Source: Rugalucina vietnamica
Taxonomy: Eukaryota; Mollusca; Bivalvia; Lucinida; Lucinidae
DNA length: 64,000 nucleotides
Reading direction: 5' to 3'
Assembly (NCBI GenBank): GCA_964017185.1
Contig: OZ024880.1
Coordinates: 40,080,329-40,144,328, forward strand
The notes beneath the pieces are model-generated. The model was not told the DNA's origin and did no database searches. It saw nothing but the letters and a program-made list of their open reading frames with translations. Positions within the stretch are counted from its first letter, which is position 1. Each line of letters begins with the position of its first letter. Shown piece after piece: positions 1 through 10,415 of this stretch. Position numbers and translations under genes: made by a program.

Positions 1-23
1 CAAACTTGGATGCTTTATTTCAG

Positions 24-425
24 CAATACCAGATCGTGTTGATCTGACGGGACAGCCAGACATACGTAGTGGTGGTGATGGTTCTGAAGGTTACCCGTTT
101 GAAATGAAAGTCGCAGATGTGATCAAGTTTACATGTAATGGTAGAATTGGTGGTGACGCAAACACACAGTGGGAGTGGAGAAAGACAGAAGCCACTGGAA
201 ATCTCATCAAGTTTAACCCAACTACCCCAATGTATCAAAACAATGTCAATGAGACCCGCGGACCAGCAGTACCTGTAGAAAATGAGTGCACCAACACGCG
301 CAAGACAACATTGAGATACACCATAACCACCAATGATCAAAATGTCAAAGGAGACATACGGTTCCAGTGCTTTGTAGATAGTCAAGGTGCCAATGTCAGC
401 AGTAGATCTATCTACGTCAGAGTTG
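24..425 (+). CDS. Ig-domain exon of receptor locus 1 (3' part of a gene)
   Basis: Internal coding exon of a membrane receptor whose 5' exons lie before the window. It is preceded by a pyrimidine-rich acceptor (tttatttcag) and followed by the donor G|GTATGT. It begins and ends in phase 1 (one base of the codon lies in the previous exon), as is usual for Ig exons. The translation shows an Ig fold: Cys in IKFTCNG, the core Trp in QWEWRK, and the second Cys in IRFQCFV, with an extra Cys in VENECTN between them. Two N-glycosylation sequons (NET, NVS) suit an extracellular domain. It joins in frame to the small exons at 7088, 7236 and 9017 and to the transmembrane exon at 10296. The Ig assignment is read from the sequence; the ligand is unknown. 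Confidence 0.82.
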
Positions 426-1175
426 GTATGTCCTTTGCTTTGTATCAAGTATACGAAAGATGTGTTTTCCTATTATCATTATTGTATATCTATGCCAAAC
501 TATAACATTATATTTCAGACATTGAAAATAGTTTCTGTGCATGGAAATTCTCGTTTAAACATGCCGCCGCTTTTATGTAAACTTACAGAGGCCAACCAGG
601 TACGCATTTGAAACACCTTAACATATACTGAGCCAAACTTATAACGCAACATCGGTATATTAGTAAACTTTGTCTCCACTGAATTAGATAGCCGAACGAT
701 CTACACATCTCACAACATTTTGTGTTATGCGTCTCAGGAAATTAATTAGTTTTCAGAGGTTGGGTCTTGGCAAAAAAAATGAACCCAGAATGCGACATGT
801 GACTTGTATTCGTACCCTAGAAATTAATGTCAGTTTTCAGGATAACCCCTGCACCATTTTTAGGCAATGAATCATTTTACTGTTAAACGATCAGTTTTAC
901 TCATTTTGAGCAGAGTTGAAGACTCATTTTCACTCCCAACCATTCAAGTTTATTCACATTTTAACATTTGTTAAAGACGTTCCTGACTCAACAATTGGAC
1001 GCTATTGTGTTTTCTAACAATGCTGAATCACGGAATCAACATGTTTTCACAAAGGTTTTCATGTTTTCAGTTTAGAAAAATCATAACACGTTACAGACGT
1101 ATAGGTTATAACTTGAATGTTATGCGACAGTCTGCATGCTTAGTTTTTAACCCAATCACGGTTGATAACTATGCT
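426..1175. other. intron of locus 1, nothing firm
   Basis: Intronic AT-rich sequence. A good acceptor at 517-518 and a good donor after 598 delimit a possible small exon, but in the phase of the upstream Ig exon it stops after about 20 codons. No repeat family that I recognise. Confidence 0.4.
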
Positions 1176-1816
1176 GCCTTCTTTAATTGCAAGCCAGTGG
1201 GTCGGGCGTCAGACTCTATGATGGCCCCGACTTAAAGCTATTCATTTTAGTTGGTTGGGGCCGGAGCTTCTTGTCTGTTGCTTGGCCCACCGGGGTTCGG
1301 TGCCCAGGGATCTCCATCGTCGGGCAGCTTACTCAATATGTGAGTCCTGGTTTTTGATTCATCAGGATGTTTATCATGATTTATTTGTTTGTTCTTGATG
1401 ATTCATTGACTAGTTAGAGATTCACCACGAGGACCGAAGAACTAACTAAATGTTATGAACCACTGCAGAAGCTGAGGGTGAGGTTATGGCCATGTAAAAT
1501 CGATTTAAACCCGCCAGTAACTTTGTGTTACTGATCGTTCCAAGTCGATACTTCTGTGGTGGTTCTTTTTGTTTTATGTCTTGGTGTTTAAAATATTTTT
1601 GTGCTGTTGGCGCCTTATGTATGTTTTCATATTTTTAGTTAAGTTAAGGTTACTGAGTGGCCACCTATTGGGAAAATAGCTGCTCATTCGGCTTACGAAA
1701 TGTTTTCATGGTATAAGTACCTGATTGTTAGTTTGTTTTTTTCCCACCTCGGTTTTTGGAGTGGGAATCTTTTTCTGATTGCGCCTTTTCCTGACCTTTG
1801 CCTACTTGTACCTTTT
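1176..1816 (+). repeat. dispersed repeat family B, long copy 1
   Basis: About 640 bp, closely matching 21149-21830. It starts near CCTTCTTTAATTGCA and ends at TTGCCTACTTGTACC followed by T's. Its 3' 285 bp (from ACTGATCGTTCCAAG) recurs alone at 4394, 23703, 40520 (reversed) and 62470. The 3' end is constant and the start varies, as in 5'-truncating or composite elements. No convincing ORF and no terminal inverted repeats. Short ORFs reading RRYFCGGSFCF recur only because the DNA repeats. Confidence 0.8.
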
Positions 1817-2500
1817 TTCATCAAAAACATTCGCCGTTAGAATTTTTCACCAATTCCATTTTCTACTGTGTTCAATGGAATGCTCAGTACTAAACGTTCA
1901 ATTTTCAATGATGTAAACTTTGATTTGAAAGTTTGGGTACAAATGGATAGAAGACATTTTACAATTGCCCTAGACTAGCTACTAGTCTGTGAAACATATT
2001 AATGTCATATGATTATTGTTTTCATGTTTATTATTTTCTCTTTATTGAAATTTCTCGAGTCTCTAAGCTAGTCTATCAATGAATTTTTCTTCAATCGTCT
2101 TGGCTGAGTTTAGAAATCGAGCCCCATCTATAGACTAGACTAGCCGTAGAGATTAAAAAATGAAAATTACGAAAGGCTTTTTTCTTTATTTCTAAGCCTT
2201 GGGCAAGGCTACAATTGCCCCATCGAACCTTACTGGACGATCCATAAAGAACCAATACTTGTTAAAACTGACTTCCAGAATCTTTTAGGAGGCGAATGCC
2301 ACCGCAACAATCATTTTGAACAATCAGATTCGAGCTGAGTGATCCATGCTCTGAAAAACAAATAAATTCATTGGCGATTGCTGACCAGTATATGCCGGGT
2401 AGACCGTCTGGCATTACATTAAAATGCAAAAGAAATAAAAGCGCTGCAGGCATGCATGATACCCCGCCACACAAATATAATCTAGTACAAATGCACGGCA
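1817..2500. other. intronic sequence, nothing recognised
   Basis: AT-rich sequence between repeat B and the 151 bp tandem array. No exon, RNA gene or repeat recognised. Confidence 0.4.
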
Positions 2501-3465
2501 TTAATCTACAATACCAAACCACATCTTTCAGATATGAACTCCTTAACAAAGTTTGAAGCAAATTGGTCTACAGATGCTCAAGATAGCGCCTAAAAACAAT
2601 ATTGTAACATAAATCAGGGGCCATTACTCTGTATTTATTAGACGAAAATTACCAATCTTCAATCCCAAACCACTCCTTCCTGATATAAACTCCTATACAA
2701 AATTTGAAGAAAATTGGTCGATAAATGCTCCAGATAGAGCCCGAAAATGAAATTTTAACGTAAATCAAGGGCCATAACTCTGTACTTATTTGACGAAATT
2801 TTTCCCATCTTCAATCCCAAGCCACTCCTTCCTAATATGAACTCCTATACAAAGTTTGAAGAAAATTGGTCTATAAATGCCCAAGATATAGGCCGGTAAC
2901 GAAATTTTGATATAAGTCAAGGGCCATAACTCTGTACTTATTCAACAAAATTTACCCATCTTTAATCCCAAACCATTCCTTCCTAATATTAGCTCCTATA
3001 CAAAGTTTGAAGAAAATTGGTCGATAAATGCTGAAGATAGAGCCCGGAAACGAAATTTTAACATAAATCAAGGGCCATAACTCTGTACTTATTTGACGAA
3101 ATTTACCCATCTACAATCCCAAACCACTCCTTCTTAATATGAACTCCTATACAAGGTTTGAAGAAAATTGGTCAATAAATGCTCAAGATAGAGCACGGAA
3201 ACGTAATTTTAAAGTAAATCAAGGGCCATAACTCTGTACTTATTTGACGAAAATTCTTCAATCCCAAACCTCTTCTTCCTGATATAAACTCCTATACAAA
3301 GTTTGAAGAAAAAAAAAGTTCAATAAATGCTCAAGTTAGAGCACGGAAATGAGGCGCTGACGGACGGACGGACAGACGGACGGACGGACACTCGAACGCG
3401 AATTTTTTGCGGAGGGTATAACAAAATACCCCGCACTTTTTGAAGTAGCGGGGTATAAAAAATGC
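2501..3465 (+). repeat. 151 bp tandem array with GACGGACG tract and terminal hairpin
   Basis: The motif CCATAACTCTGTACTTATT recurs at 2621 (variant), 2772, 2923, 3074 and 3225, a regular 151 bp period over about five units. The array ends in a (GACG)n-like tract (3358-3390) and a hairpin in which ACCCCGC pairs with GCGGGGT (about 3430-3458). Tandem units followed by such a tract and hairpin look like the end of a known class of mollusc dispersed repeats; I cannot name the family. It lies in the long intron of locus 1. Confidence 0.8.
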
Positions 3466-4128
3466 CATAACCGTGTTACATTATGTGTTTGGCTCAGTAT
3501 ACTTTATCACACAAAACTATTTTGTCTCCTTAACAATTCTTTATATACATTTTGTTGCGTAAAGATAATCGAGACGCGGCACAATTTTAAGTGACCGATA
3601 TTAGTTATCCAAATAGTGTTTCAACTAATTGTCATAGCTATCATGAAATGAAACCGGAGTCAGTTTTTGTACGCGTTAGCTTAATACTATGTAGTTGTGT
3701 GTAGATTATGAATGTGGACAGGTCTTTTACTCGTTCCTCCTCAACCGTCGTCCTTTCCACACTAAACACGGAAAAGTGCGGTTGCAAAATGGTTCAGGGC
3801 GGGCACAGGGCTCCGGAGGGACGGTACATGTACTCCGCCGTGTAGTATCATTGGACAAGACACTTTAAACTTCCCGCAATTATACTGGATATTACCCAGA
3901 AAGCGGTGGCTCTATCCAGATACGACTGAAACATTGTTGACTTGGACGTTAACATGCTCTTTCCTCCCTCCTTATCACTGTGCTGCTGTCCCTGTTTATC
4001 ATGTACTCGCTCTGTCAAGGGTTAAAATCATAGACTTAACAGCTTTAAAGTAATTTGAATAATGCCGTTGGCTTCATCCTTACGGTAAACTTGCCAAACC
4101 TTAACATGAACAGTATGATGCTCTAAAA
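3466..4128. other. intronic sequence, nothing recognised
   Basis: No ORF with recognisable motifs, RNA gene or repeat seen here. Confidence 0.4.
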
Positions 4129-4393
4129 TATACTACTCAAAGTTTGATAAGCATCAAAACTTTATTTTTGATTACAGGACATACTGGTAATCTAACACCC
4201 AAAATTTTGCTATAGATATATAGCAGAACCAGCATCGTGCAAACATTCCATCTTTTTTTTCGCATTGCCTGCGAGTGCTTCTTGCAGACTTGCAGAAACG
4301 ATGGAAGCCCCTGAAATTGAAGTTGTCACTGTTTCCTACCCTATCCAGTTCTGTCGTTCATCTCCTCTTTCTGGTTCATTCAACTGCAAAACT

Positions 4394-4668
4394 GTTCCAA
4401 GTCGATACTTCTGTGGTGGTTCTTTTTGTTTTATGTCCTGGTGTTTAAAATTTTTTTTTGTGCTGTTGGCGCCTTATGTTTGTTTTCATATTTTAGTTAA
4501 GGTAACTGAGTGGCCACCTATTGGGAAAATAGCTGCTCATTCGGCTTACGATATGTCTCATGGTATAAGTACCTGATTGTTAGTTTGGTTTTTTCCCACC
4601 TCGGTTTTTGGAGTGGGAATCTTTTTCTGGTTGCGCCTTTTCCTGATCTTTGCCTACTTGTACCTTTT
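4394..4668 (+). repeat. repeat family B, short copy nested in the foldback element
   Basis: Starts at TTCCAAGTCGATACTTCTG and ends at TTGCCTACTTGTACCTTTT. It sits inside the left arm of the foldback element, where the right arm has no counterpart, so B inserted after the foldback formed. Confidence 0.82.
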
Positions 4669-4980
4669 GAAGGTCGAAATGTCGATACTTTTGTGTCTAA
4701 AATGCACTTTTGGAAAATTTCAGAAATCTTTTATTTTTGGTTAAAAACACGATTTTTTACCAAAAAATTTTTTTTCGCTTAAAATGTTGTCCTTTGCAAG
4801 GTGAGCATGAAACTGAAAACAGTTTTTGAATACGTACACTGGTTGGCTGAACAGCGTATTTTAAATGTGTTGTCAAATGGTTTAATCACGTAATGCAAGT
4901 TTCCATTAAGAAAATGTTCAGTCTAATGACAAATCTTTTAAAACTCTATAAAATCTAAACCAATGCCCGTAGCTCAAATC

Positions 4981-5006
4981 GTTTTTTTTTTTTTTTTTTT
5001 TTTTTT
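4981..5006 (+). repeat. poly-T tract
   Basis: Homopolymer run of T in the loop of the foldback element. Confidence 0.95.
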
Positions 5007-5434
5007 GGTTCCAAACTCGCAGCCTAAAGGGAAACGTTTTAAGCGAAAAAAATGTGTTGGTAAAAATCGTGTTTTTAACCAAAAATCACAGATTTCTCAA
5101 ATTTTCCAAATGTGCATTTTAGACACAGAAGTATCGATATTTCGATTATCAAAACAGTTTTGCAGTTGAACGAACCAGTAAGAAGGGATGGATGACAGAA
5201 TCTGATAGGGTAGGCAAAAGTATGCAAAAGTGACACCTTTAATTTCAGGGGTTTTCCATCGTTTCTGCAAGTCTACGAGAAGCGCTCGCAGGCAACGCGA
5301 AAAAAAGATGGAATGTTTGCACAGATGTGGTTCTGCTACATATCTATACCAAAATTGTGTTTGGGTGTTAGATTACAAGTATGTCCTTTTCACAAAAATA
5401 AAGATTTTGATGCTTATCAAACTTTGAGTAGTAT

Positions 5435-7087
5435 ATATATAATTTGAAGTGAGCAGTTCCCTATGATCTGAAATAATGAACCTGGACAGAATAATGTGCG
5501 AATGACATACACGTATCTTTATTTGTCAAAAAAGTGTAAAGTATTATCTTTTTGCTGACTTCTCAAAGGTATGTGAGGTCAAGATGAAGACCATTGTAAA
5601 TGTATAATGTTTCAACTACACAAATATTTCGTCAGTCAAATGGGGCATTCCCTCATATCATCATGACTATAATAAACGTGACTAAACTTGAAAATCGAAA
5701 CCAATGTGATCGCGGTCTAGTACAGATATTAAAATAAAAAAATCCTTTTAAAGGGAAATGTTTGTCCAATATTAAAAAGGAATAGAAGAAAATAATTTTT
5801 TAAAAACTTTAAACGACAATAGCCCAAGATAAGTGACAAATATAATTAAGTAATCTCGAATTATCTGGGCAAGGCTAATGTTTAATGGGCAAGGCTGAAA
5901 TTGTATAAGATGTGTCTTGTTATATCTGTCATTATCGAACATTTGGTAGATTAACTATCGCAAGGCGTCTGGCAAAAGAAATTTTTCTAACACTGTTGAT
6001 CCAAAGTGAAACTTTTTAGGGATCTAATAATAACAAAATCCGCTGTTTTCCAAGGTTTTTCAAAGTTTCAGCCATCTAGTGGCCTTTTTCAAGAACATAG
6101 TCACATATAATTTTACATTTTGAAAAGGAAAGGCCTTTACCGACATTCTGCTATTGCCAGATGTCTGTCAAAAGCACATTTACCGAATATTTGCTACTGA
6201 CAGCCGTCTGTCAATAAACACTCTGATTAGATATGACGTCACAATGGTAAAAAAACGTGAGTGGGACATTTTGGGAGACAATTGCATTTCTAAACATTAA
6301 GAAAATAATACGGCCTACAATAACAAAACTTAATCGCCGTAATAAGCAAAGAAAACGTATTTTATATCGCCACTTGATTGATGTAACATGTTCATAAGTG
6401 TCTCCTAAATTACGTTTTGCTATAATACAACGTCCATTTTGGGCACTGGGATATTCTGGGGGACAATTGCTTTTTCACTTCTCTTTTTTACTTGACATCA
6501 AACCCTAAAGATAATTACATTTATCGAATCAACGAAAAAAAAAAAAAAAAAAAAAAAAAGGGTATTTTTCAGCAGCAAAACGTTTGCGATGGCTTGACTA
6601 ACAAAGACACTGCTTTTACAATAAAGCGCTTCTACTTGTTTTGGCACTCAGATGGGACATCGCTTTTGTCCTTAGTCAAACACCCGTCATTTTTTAATTG
6701 TTTCGACTTCATTGTAATTATTTCACCAACATAACAGAAAATAATGTCGCTTTCCTATTATGAAACTCTTTTTCGATTTTACCGTCAGGTAAACCTTACC
6801 ACCGATGCAACTACCTCGACAAATAATTAAATTAAACACGGGACACGCCGTTTTTCATGGTTTTCGACAATTATGAATAAAATATTCTTAAACGGATCAG
6901 AAATATTAAGAATATTTCTAATTCATCTTTTAGAAAATAATTCACTGAAATTCTAGTATAAGAGGGTTTAATCTACGTAAACAAATAATAACATTTTATC
7001 AGTTTTACAAGCAAGCAAAGCAAGCGTTTTCACAAAGTGTCACCAGTATCTTGCGTAACGTCAAGAGTATTCGTTTATGTTTTGCAG
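5435..7087. other. intronic sequence with poly-A and a small duplication
   Basis: AT-rich intron. A poly-A run lies at about 6535-6559. A short imperfect direct duplication (ACCGACATTCTGCTATTGCC and ACCGAATATTTGCTACTGAC) lies at 6140-6214. No exon found. Confidence 0.45.
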
Positions 7088-7117
7088 AAGGCGTTGCTGG
7101 GCCCATCAGTACAACCG
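7088..7117 (+). CDS. locus 1 stalk micro-exon a (30 nt, phase 1-1)
   Basis: Acceptor TTTATGTTTTGCAG, donor CCG|GTATGT. In the phase left by the Ig exon it reads EGVAGPISTT, a short Gly/Ser/Thr stretch suited to an extracellular stalk. It is nearly duplicated 148 bp downstream. Its length is a multiple of three and both ends are in phase 1, so it can be skipped without changing the frame. Confidence 0.72.
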
Positions 7118-7164
7118 GTATGTATCATAACCATGTTTAGAGTACAATTTATGATAATACATTA

Positions 7165-7202
7165 AACCATATGAGCCGCGTCATAAGAAAACCAACAATG
7201 TG
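7165..7202 (-). repeat. fragment of a conserved dispersed repeat end
   Basis: Contains ATGAGCCGCGTCATAAGAAA, related to the segments at about 33604 and 46483. I associate this motif with the ends of an abundant bivalve repeat; only a fragment is present. Confidence 0.5.
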
Positions 7203-7235
7203 ACTGCTGTTTTAGTTTTTGTTTATGTTTTGCAG

Positions 7236-7268
7236 AAGGTGAAGTTGGCCCGACCAGTACAGCTGGAG
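7236..7268 (+). CDS. locus 1 stalk micro-exon b (33 nt, phase 1-1)
   Basis: Acceptor TTTATGTTTTGCAG, identical to that of micro-exon a; donor GGAG|GTGTGT. Reads EGEVGPTSTAG in frame, a diverged copy of EGVAGPISTT. The duplication includes the flanking polypyrimidine tract, so it arose by DNA duplication of the whole exon. Confidence 0.72.
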
Positions 7269-7385
7269 GTGTGTATAACACTTTGAAATAGAAAAGATGA
7301 TTATCAAACAACCTTTTCATTTTGGAAAAATGTCAACTGTTGTGAAGAAAAAAAAAAAAAAAAAAATAAAGCTATTATGTAACAT

Positions 7386-7492
7386 CAGGAAAACATGTCC
7401 CCAAAACTGGGGTATGCAGGGGTATACCTATTTTTGTTATTTTTGCTCCAAAACATAGATTGTGGGTACTCGTTAGAACCGCCTGCTTAACA
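7386..7492 (+). repeat. palindromic repeat family F, left-arm fragment
   Basis: Shares CAGGAAAACATGTCC, AACTGGGGTATGCAGGGGTA and GTGGGTACTCGTTAGAACCG with copies at 9962 and 53560. A possible right-end fragment (GGGCAAGTTTTCGTAAT) lies near 8007-8023. Confidence 0.7.
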
Positions 7493-8293
7493 TTGACATA
7501 GCGTACACATCTCTTATAAAATTTTTGTGCATTTTTTCTTCACTGAACCATGAATCTGGCATATGGTTTCAACTATAAAACTGGGCAATAAAGTGTTCCT
7601 GATGCTGCAGCTCACTGCAGGGGGCGTGTAATTAGCTGATCATGTCAGATACAAAAATATTTTCATCAAGGTGCAAAATCGTTAATATTTCATGTAGAAA
7701 ACGGATTAAAAATGCTATGTTATTCAAACGATTCTGATTATTATGAATTTTTACTTTGTTTTTTTCTAAAATGTACAATTAAATATTTTGATTTTTATAT
7801 AGATATATCAATTATCAACAGATAATTAATCACGAGATAACCATACGAAAATGTGAATAATGACCGCAGTAGCACTGGGGGAGCTAATTATTTTATTACC
7901 TTATAATTTGCACTATCTGTACCCGAGATACCTTTTATCTCAGGCAGAGTGAAAGGTATCTAGGGGTCCAAAACAATAAGACATGTGTACGCCATGATAT
8001 GCCTGGGCAAGTTTTCGTAATAAAACCGACCCTACCACCACATCTTTGTAAAGAGCGAGTCTTACCATGCGCTGGTATTTTGTTTTCGAGATCAGTGCAA
8101 TCATGAAAATACAGTTGTATTGGTTCCAAATCTGATAAGATTCTTTACTAAACAAATTCTTGTTTATAGCGTTGTTCCTAAAAAGTTCTAAATAACGTTT
8201 GTTTTATTGAACATCTTTTGAATATATTTACAACCCAAGCTATCAAAAGAGCTAGAGTCTATTGGCACCATTTAATGTTAATTACATGTTCTT
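7493..8293. other. intronic sequence, nothing firm
   Basis: Apart from the possible family F end near 8007-8023, no exon or repeat recognised. Confidence 0.4.
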
Positions 8294-8297
8294 ACTG

Positions 8298-8554
8298 TGT
8301 TATGTCCCATTGCACCACTCATTCATTCGAGATTATCTATGATGCGTAGCTTCTATAAATAGCACAGCTATTCGATACAATGTATCACATATGTACAATC
8401 TCTGACATACTGCGTCAGGGAGTCGACTCTTTGGCTTAGTGGTTAGAGCATTGGATTTCTACCCCGGCGGTCCGGGTTCGAATCCCATCTGGGACGTGGG
8501 ATTTTTTTCAAGCTATGCATCACTTCTTAGTTACAAATTTTCATATTCGTAAGA
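8298..8554 (+). repeat. 5' LTR of the miniature element
   Basis: Contains a TATA-like TATAAATAG (about 8355) followed, about 70 bp later, by a tRNA-like segment. Nearly identical to 8648-8904, implying a recent insertion. Confidence 0.75.
8431..8500 (+). ncRNA. tRNA-Glu-like sequence inside the 5' LTR
   Basis: An A-box-like TGGCTTAGTGG and a perfect B box GGTTCGAATCC lie about 35 bp apart, as in tRNA genes. The middle aligns with tRNA-Glu (anticodon-loop region ATTTCTA). The anticodon stem and acceptor stem do not pair well, so this is a tRNA-derived pol III promoter or relic, not a working tRNA gene. Confidence 0.65.
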
Positions 8555-8647
8555 TGGGGGCTCGTCGGAGATGGACCATTTGAGTCATTTAGTCATTATA
8601 ATGACATTCTCGTAATCATAAATGATTACTTCCTCGAAATGGGGGTG

Positions 8648-8904
8648 TGTTATGTCCCATTGCACCACTCATTCATTCGAGATTATCTATGATGCGTAGC
8701 TTCTATAAATAGCACAGCTATTCGATACAATGTATCACATATGTACAATCTCTGACATACTGCGTCAGGGAGTCGACTCTTTGGCTCAGTGGTTAGAGCA
8801 TTGGATTTCTACCCCGGCGGTCCGGGTTCGAATCCCATCTGGGACGTGGGATTTTTTTCAAGCTATGCATCACTTCTTAGTTACAAATTTTCATATTCGT
8901 AAGA
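8648..8904 (+). repeat. 3' LTR of the miniature element
   Basis: Second copy of the 257 bp repeat, with GGCTCAG in the A box. Confidence 0.75.
8781..8850 (+). ncRNA. tRNA-Glu-like sequence inside the 3' LTR
   Basis: Same tRNA-like segment as in the 5' LTR, with A-box TGGCTCAGTGG (closer to consensus) and the same B box. Confidence 0.65.
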
Positions 8905-9016
8905 ACTGACACTGAATGGCCGTAATGAACGTTTGAACAATATTTCTTTTTAAGACCTAGGTAGTGCATATGTCTATATTCTCATTTTGGTTCACATGAT
9001 TTCTTTTGATTTTCAG

Positions 9017-9046
9017 AGCGAGTTCCAGACGTATGTAGCTGCAAAG
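9017..9046 (+). CDS. locus 1 stalk micro-exon c (30 nt, phase 1-1)
   Basis: Acceptor TTGATTTTCAG, donor AAAG|GTAATA. Reads ERVPDVCSCK in frame. The paired cysteines lie close to the membrane together with the Cys of the next exon (ECDG). Like the other two small exons it starts with a Glu completed across the junction and can be skipped without a frameshift. Confidence 0.65.
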
Positions 9047-9961
9047 GTAATAGCTTATATACATGTCGCCAAAAGTTTAGCATATTCTAGTTTTATAGGG
9101 CTAATGTTAAATGCCCTGCGAAATATTTTCAAATGCGTAAAACAACTTAAAAAATCATACATTTAAATTGGAAGCATATCGTAGCACAGAACAAACTAAA
9201 GGGTTTTCTCGGTTCATAAGATTTAAAAAATAATATTGGTGGATAGGGTTATAATGCATTATATCAATGTTAAGCCGTGTTTCTTAATTCTGAATTTTGC
9301 ACACCAAAATATACTTTAAGTCAAGGTCAGGTATGTTAGAATGATCGGGTTCGTATAAGGAATGGAGACATGACATTAAATACTAACATTTCTGGAAAGA
9401 CCAAAAATCTTCAAAGTGTATGTAGCAAAATTACACTTTTAAACGTTTTGAAAACAAGTTTTTTTCTGTAAAGATGGCTAATGTCCACATCTCAAAAGAC
9501 AAGACAGAAAAGTCACATAATTAATATACTGAACTTGGTTACAGTTTCGGACAAGTGTCGAAAATCATTTTTTCAAAGTACTAGCCTTACTAGTTCTAAT
9601 TGTTTCATCTGGAACCATGGTATCGAATAGGGACGAATGCGTCAACAGTTTTTAACCCTGGAATTGTTTTTTACCTGGTGGGTTTTACTTCGTTTTAGAC
9701 AAACACTTAAAATGCTTAACCTTTGACGAAAAATTTATGCAGTTCAGTGACACCATTTACAATAGATTGATTTAATCTGCATTATTTTGACATTCCATAA
9801 AGTCATTTTGAATCGCATTTTGCATTTTTGCATTTCAACCATTTTGCTGATTTCAGATTTGAAATATATCTATAACATTTGTTAACTTCAGTGAAACTTT
9901 AAACTGAAAAGACAAAAAGTTAGTGGTTCACACATTTGTGTACACTTTTTATGCTTCTTGA
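9047..9961. other. intronic sequence, nothing recognised
   Basis: AT-rich intron without recognisable features. Confidence 0.4.
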
Positions 9962-10288
9962 TCAGGAAAACATATCCGTGAAATATATACCCTCCCCTCT
10001 TAAACCCCACTTTTATATGGAAAAACTAGGGGTTGCAGGGATACACATAATTTTCTCAGTTTTGATCCAAAACATACATGGTGGGTACTCGTTAGAACCG
10101 CCTCGCCATTGTGGGTACTCGGCGAGGCGGTTCTAACATGTACCCACAATGTATGTTTTAAGGGAAAATATTTAAAAACTAAAAATTTTTCAAATGAAAT
10201 TTTCAATTTTTTCTTCTGAAAAAAAAAAATAAATAAAAATAGATAAAACAAAATCTCTATATATTGCATGGGTAAGTTTTCATTATGT
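9962..10288 (+). mobile_element. palindromic element family F abutting the transmembrane exon
   Basis: Left end CAGGAAAACATATCC; right end TTGCATGGGTAAGTTTTCAT, the inverse of the left-end consensus. The centre holds the inverted GTACTCGTTAGAACCGCC and GGCGAGGCGGTTCTAAC with a small internal duplication. Its right end is about 8 bp from the exon at 10296, so much of the 3' splice region of this intron is element-derived. Confidence 0.7.
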
Positions 10289-10295
10289 TGAACAG

Positions 10296-10415
10296 AGTGC
10301 GATGGTGATCAGAAAGCTGCAGTGGTTGGTGGTTGTTTGAGTGTTGTCATCGTCATTCTGTCTACAGCACTAGTGTTTATTCTTCTTAGACAACATGACT
10401 ACTGCAAGTTCAAAG
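10296..10415 (+). CDS. transmembrane exon of receptor locus 1
   Basis: Acceptor TGTTGAACAG, donor AAAG|GTATGT, 120 nt, phase 1-1. It encodes ECDGDQK, a hydrophobic run of about 24 residues (from AAVVGGC to VFILL) typical of a single-pass transmembrane helix, then a short basic juxtamembrane stretch (RQHDYCKFK). The charge pattern gives an outside N-terminus and a cytoplasmic C-terminus (type I). Seen directly in sequence; splicing is inferred from consensus sites and frame continuity with both neighbours. Confidence 0.85.

Larger units (their letters stand above)
4129..5434. mobile_element. foldback DNA element with arms of about 400 bp
   Basis: The left end TACTACTCAAAGTTTGATAA is repeated inverted at the right end (5410-5434). 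The inverted match continues through both arms, including the AAACATTCCATC, GCAGACTTGCAGAAACGATG and GGTTAAAAACACGATTTTT segments. The left arm (4129-4395 and 4669-4800) is interrupted by a family B copy; the right arm (5030-5434) is intact. The loop carries a poly-T run. TA at both edges fits a TA target duplication, as in Tc1/mariner elements. No transposase is seen, so it is non-autonomous. It lies in the intron of locus 1. Confidence 0.8.
8298..8904 (+). mobile_element. TRIM-like miniature LTR retrotransposon with tRNA-like LTRs
   Basis: Two direct repeats of 257 bp (8298-8554 and 8648-8904) differ at only one position that I can see (GGCTTAG versus GGCTCAG). They start with TG and flank a 93 bp internal part. 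The first internal bases, TGGGGGCTCGTCGGAGAT (8555-8572), match 16 of 18 bases of the tRNA-Pro primer-binding site known from murine gammaretroviruses. A purine-rich GAAATGGGGG lies just before the second repeat. ACTG at 8294-8297 and 8905-8908 is a 4 bp target duplication. There is no coding capacity. The repeats end in AAGA rather than CA, which is a weakness. The alternative is a simple tandem duplication of a SINE. It sits in an intron of locus 1. Confidence 0.75.

Noticed and set aside
519-598. Possible extra exon after the first Ig exon
   Set aside because: Splice sites look good, but in the required phase it stops at 578 after about 20 codons and its 80 nt would shift the frame. An alternative soluble terminus is possible but unsupported.
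8431-8500. Functional tRNA gene
   Set aside because: A and B boxes are good, but the anticodon and acceptor stems do not pair, and the segment lies inside a repeated LTR-like unit.
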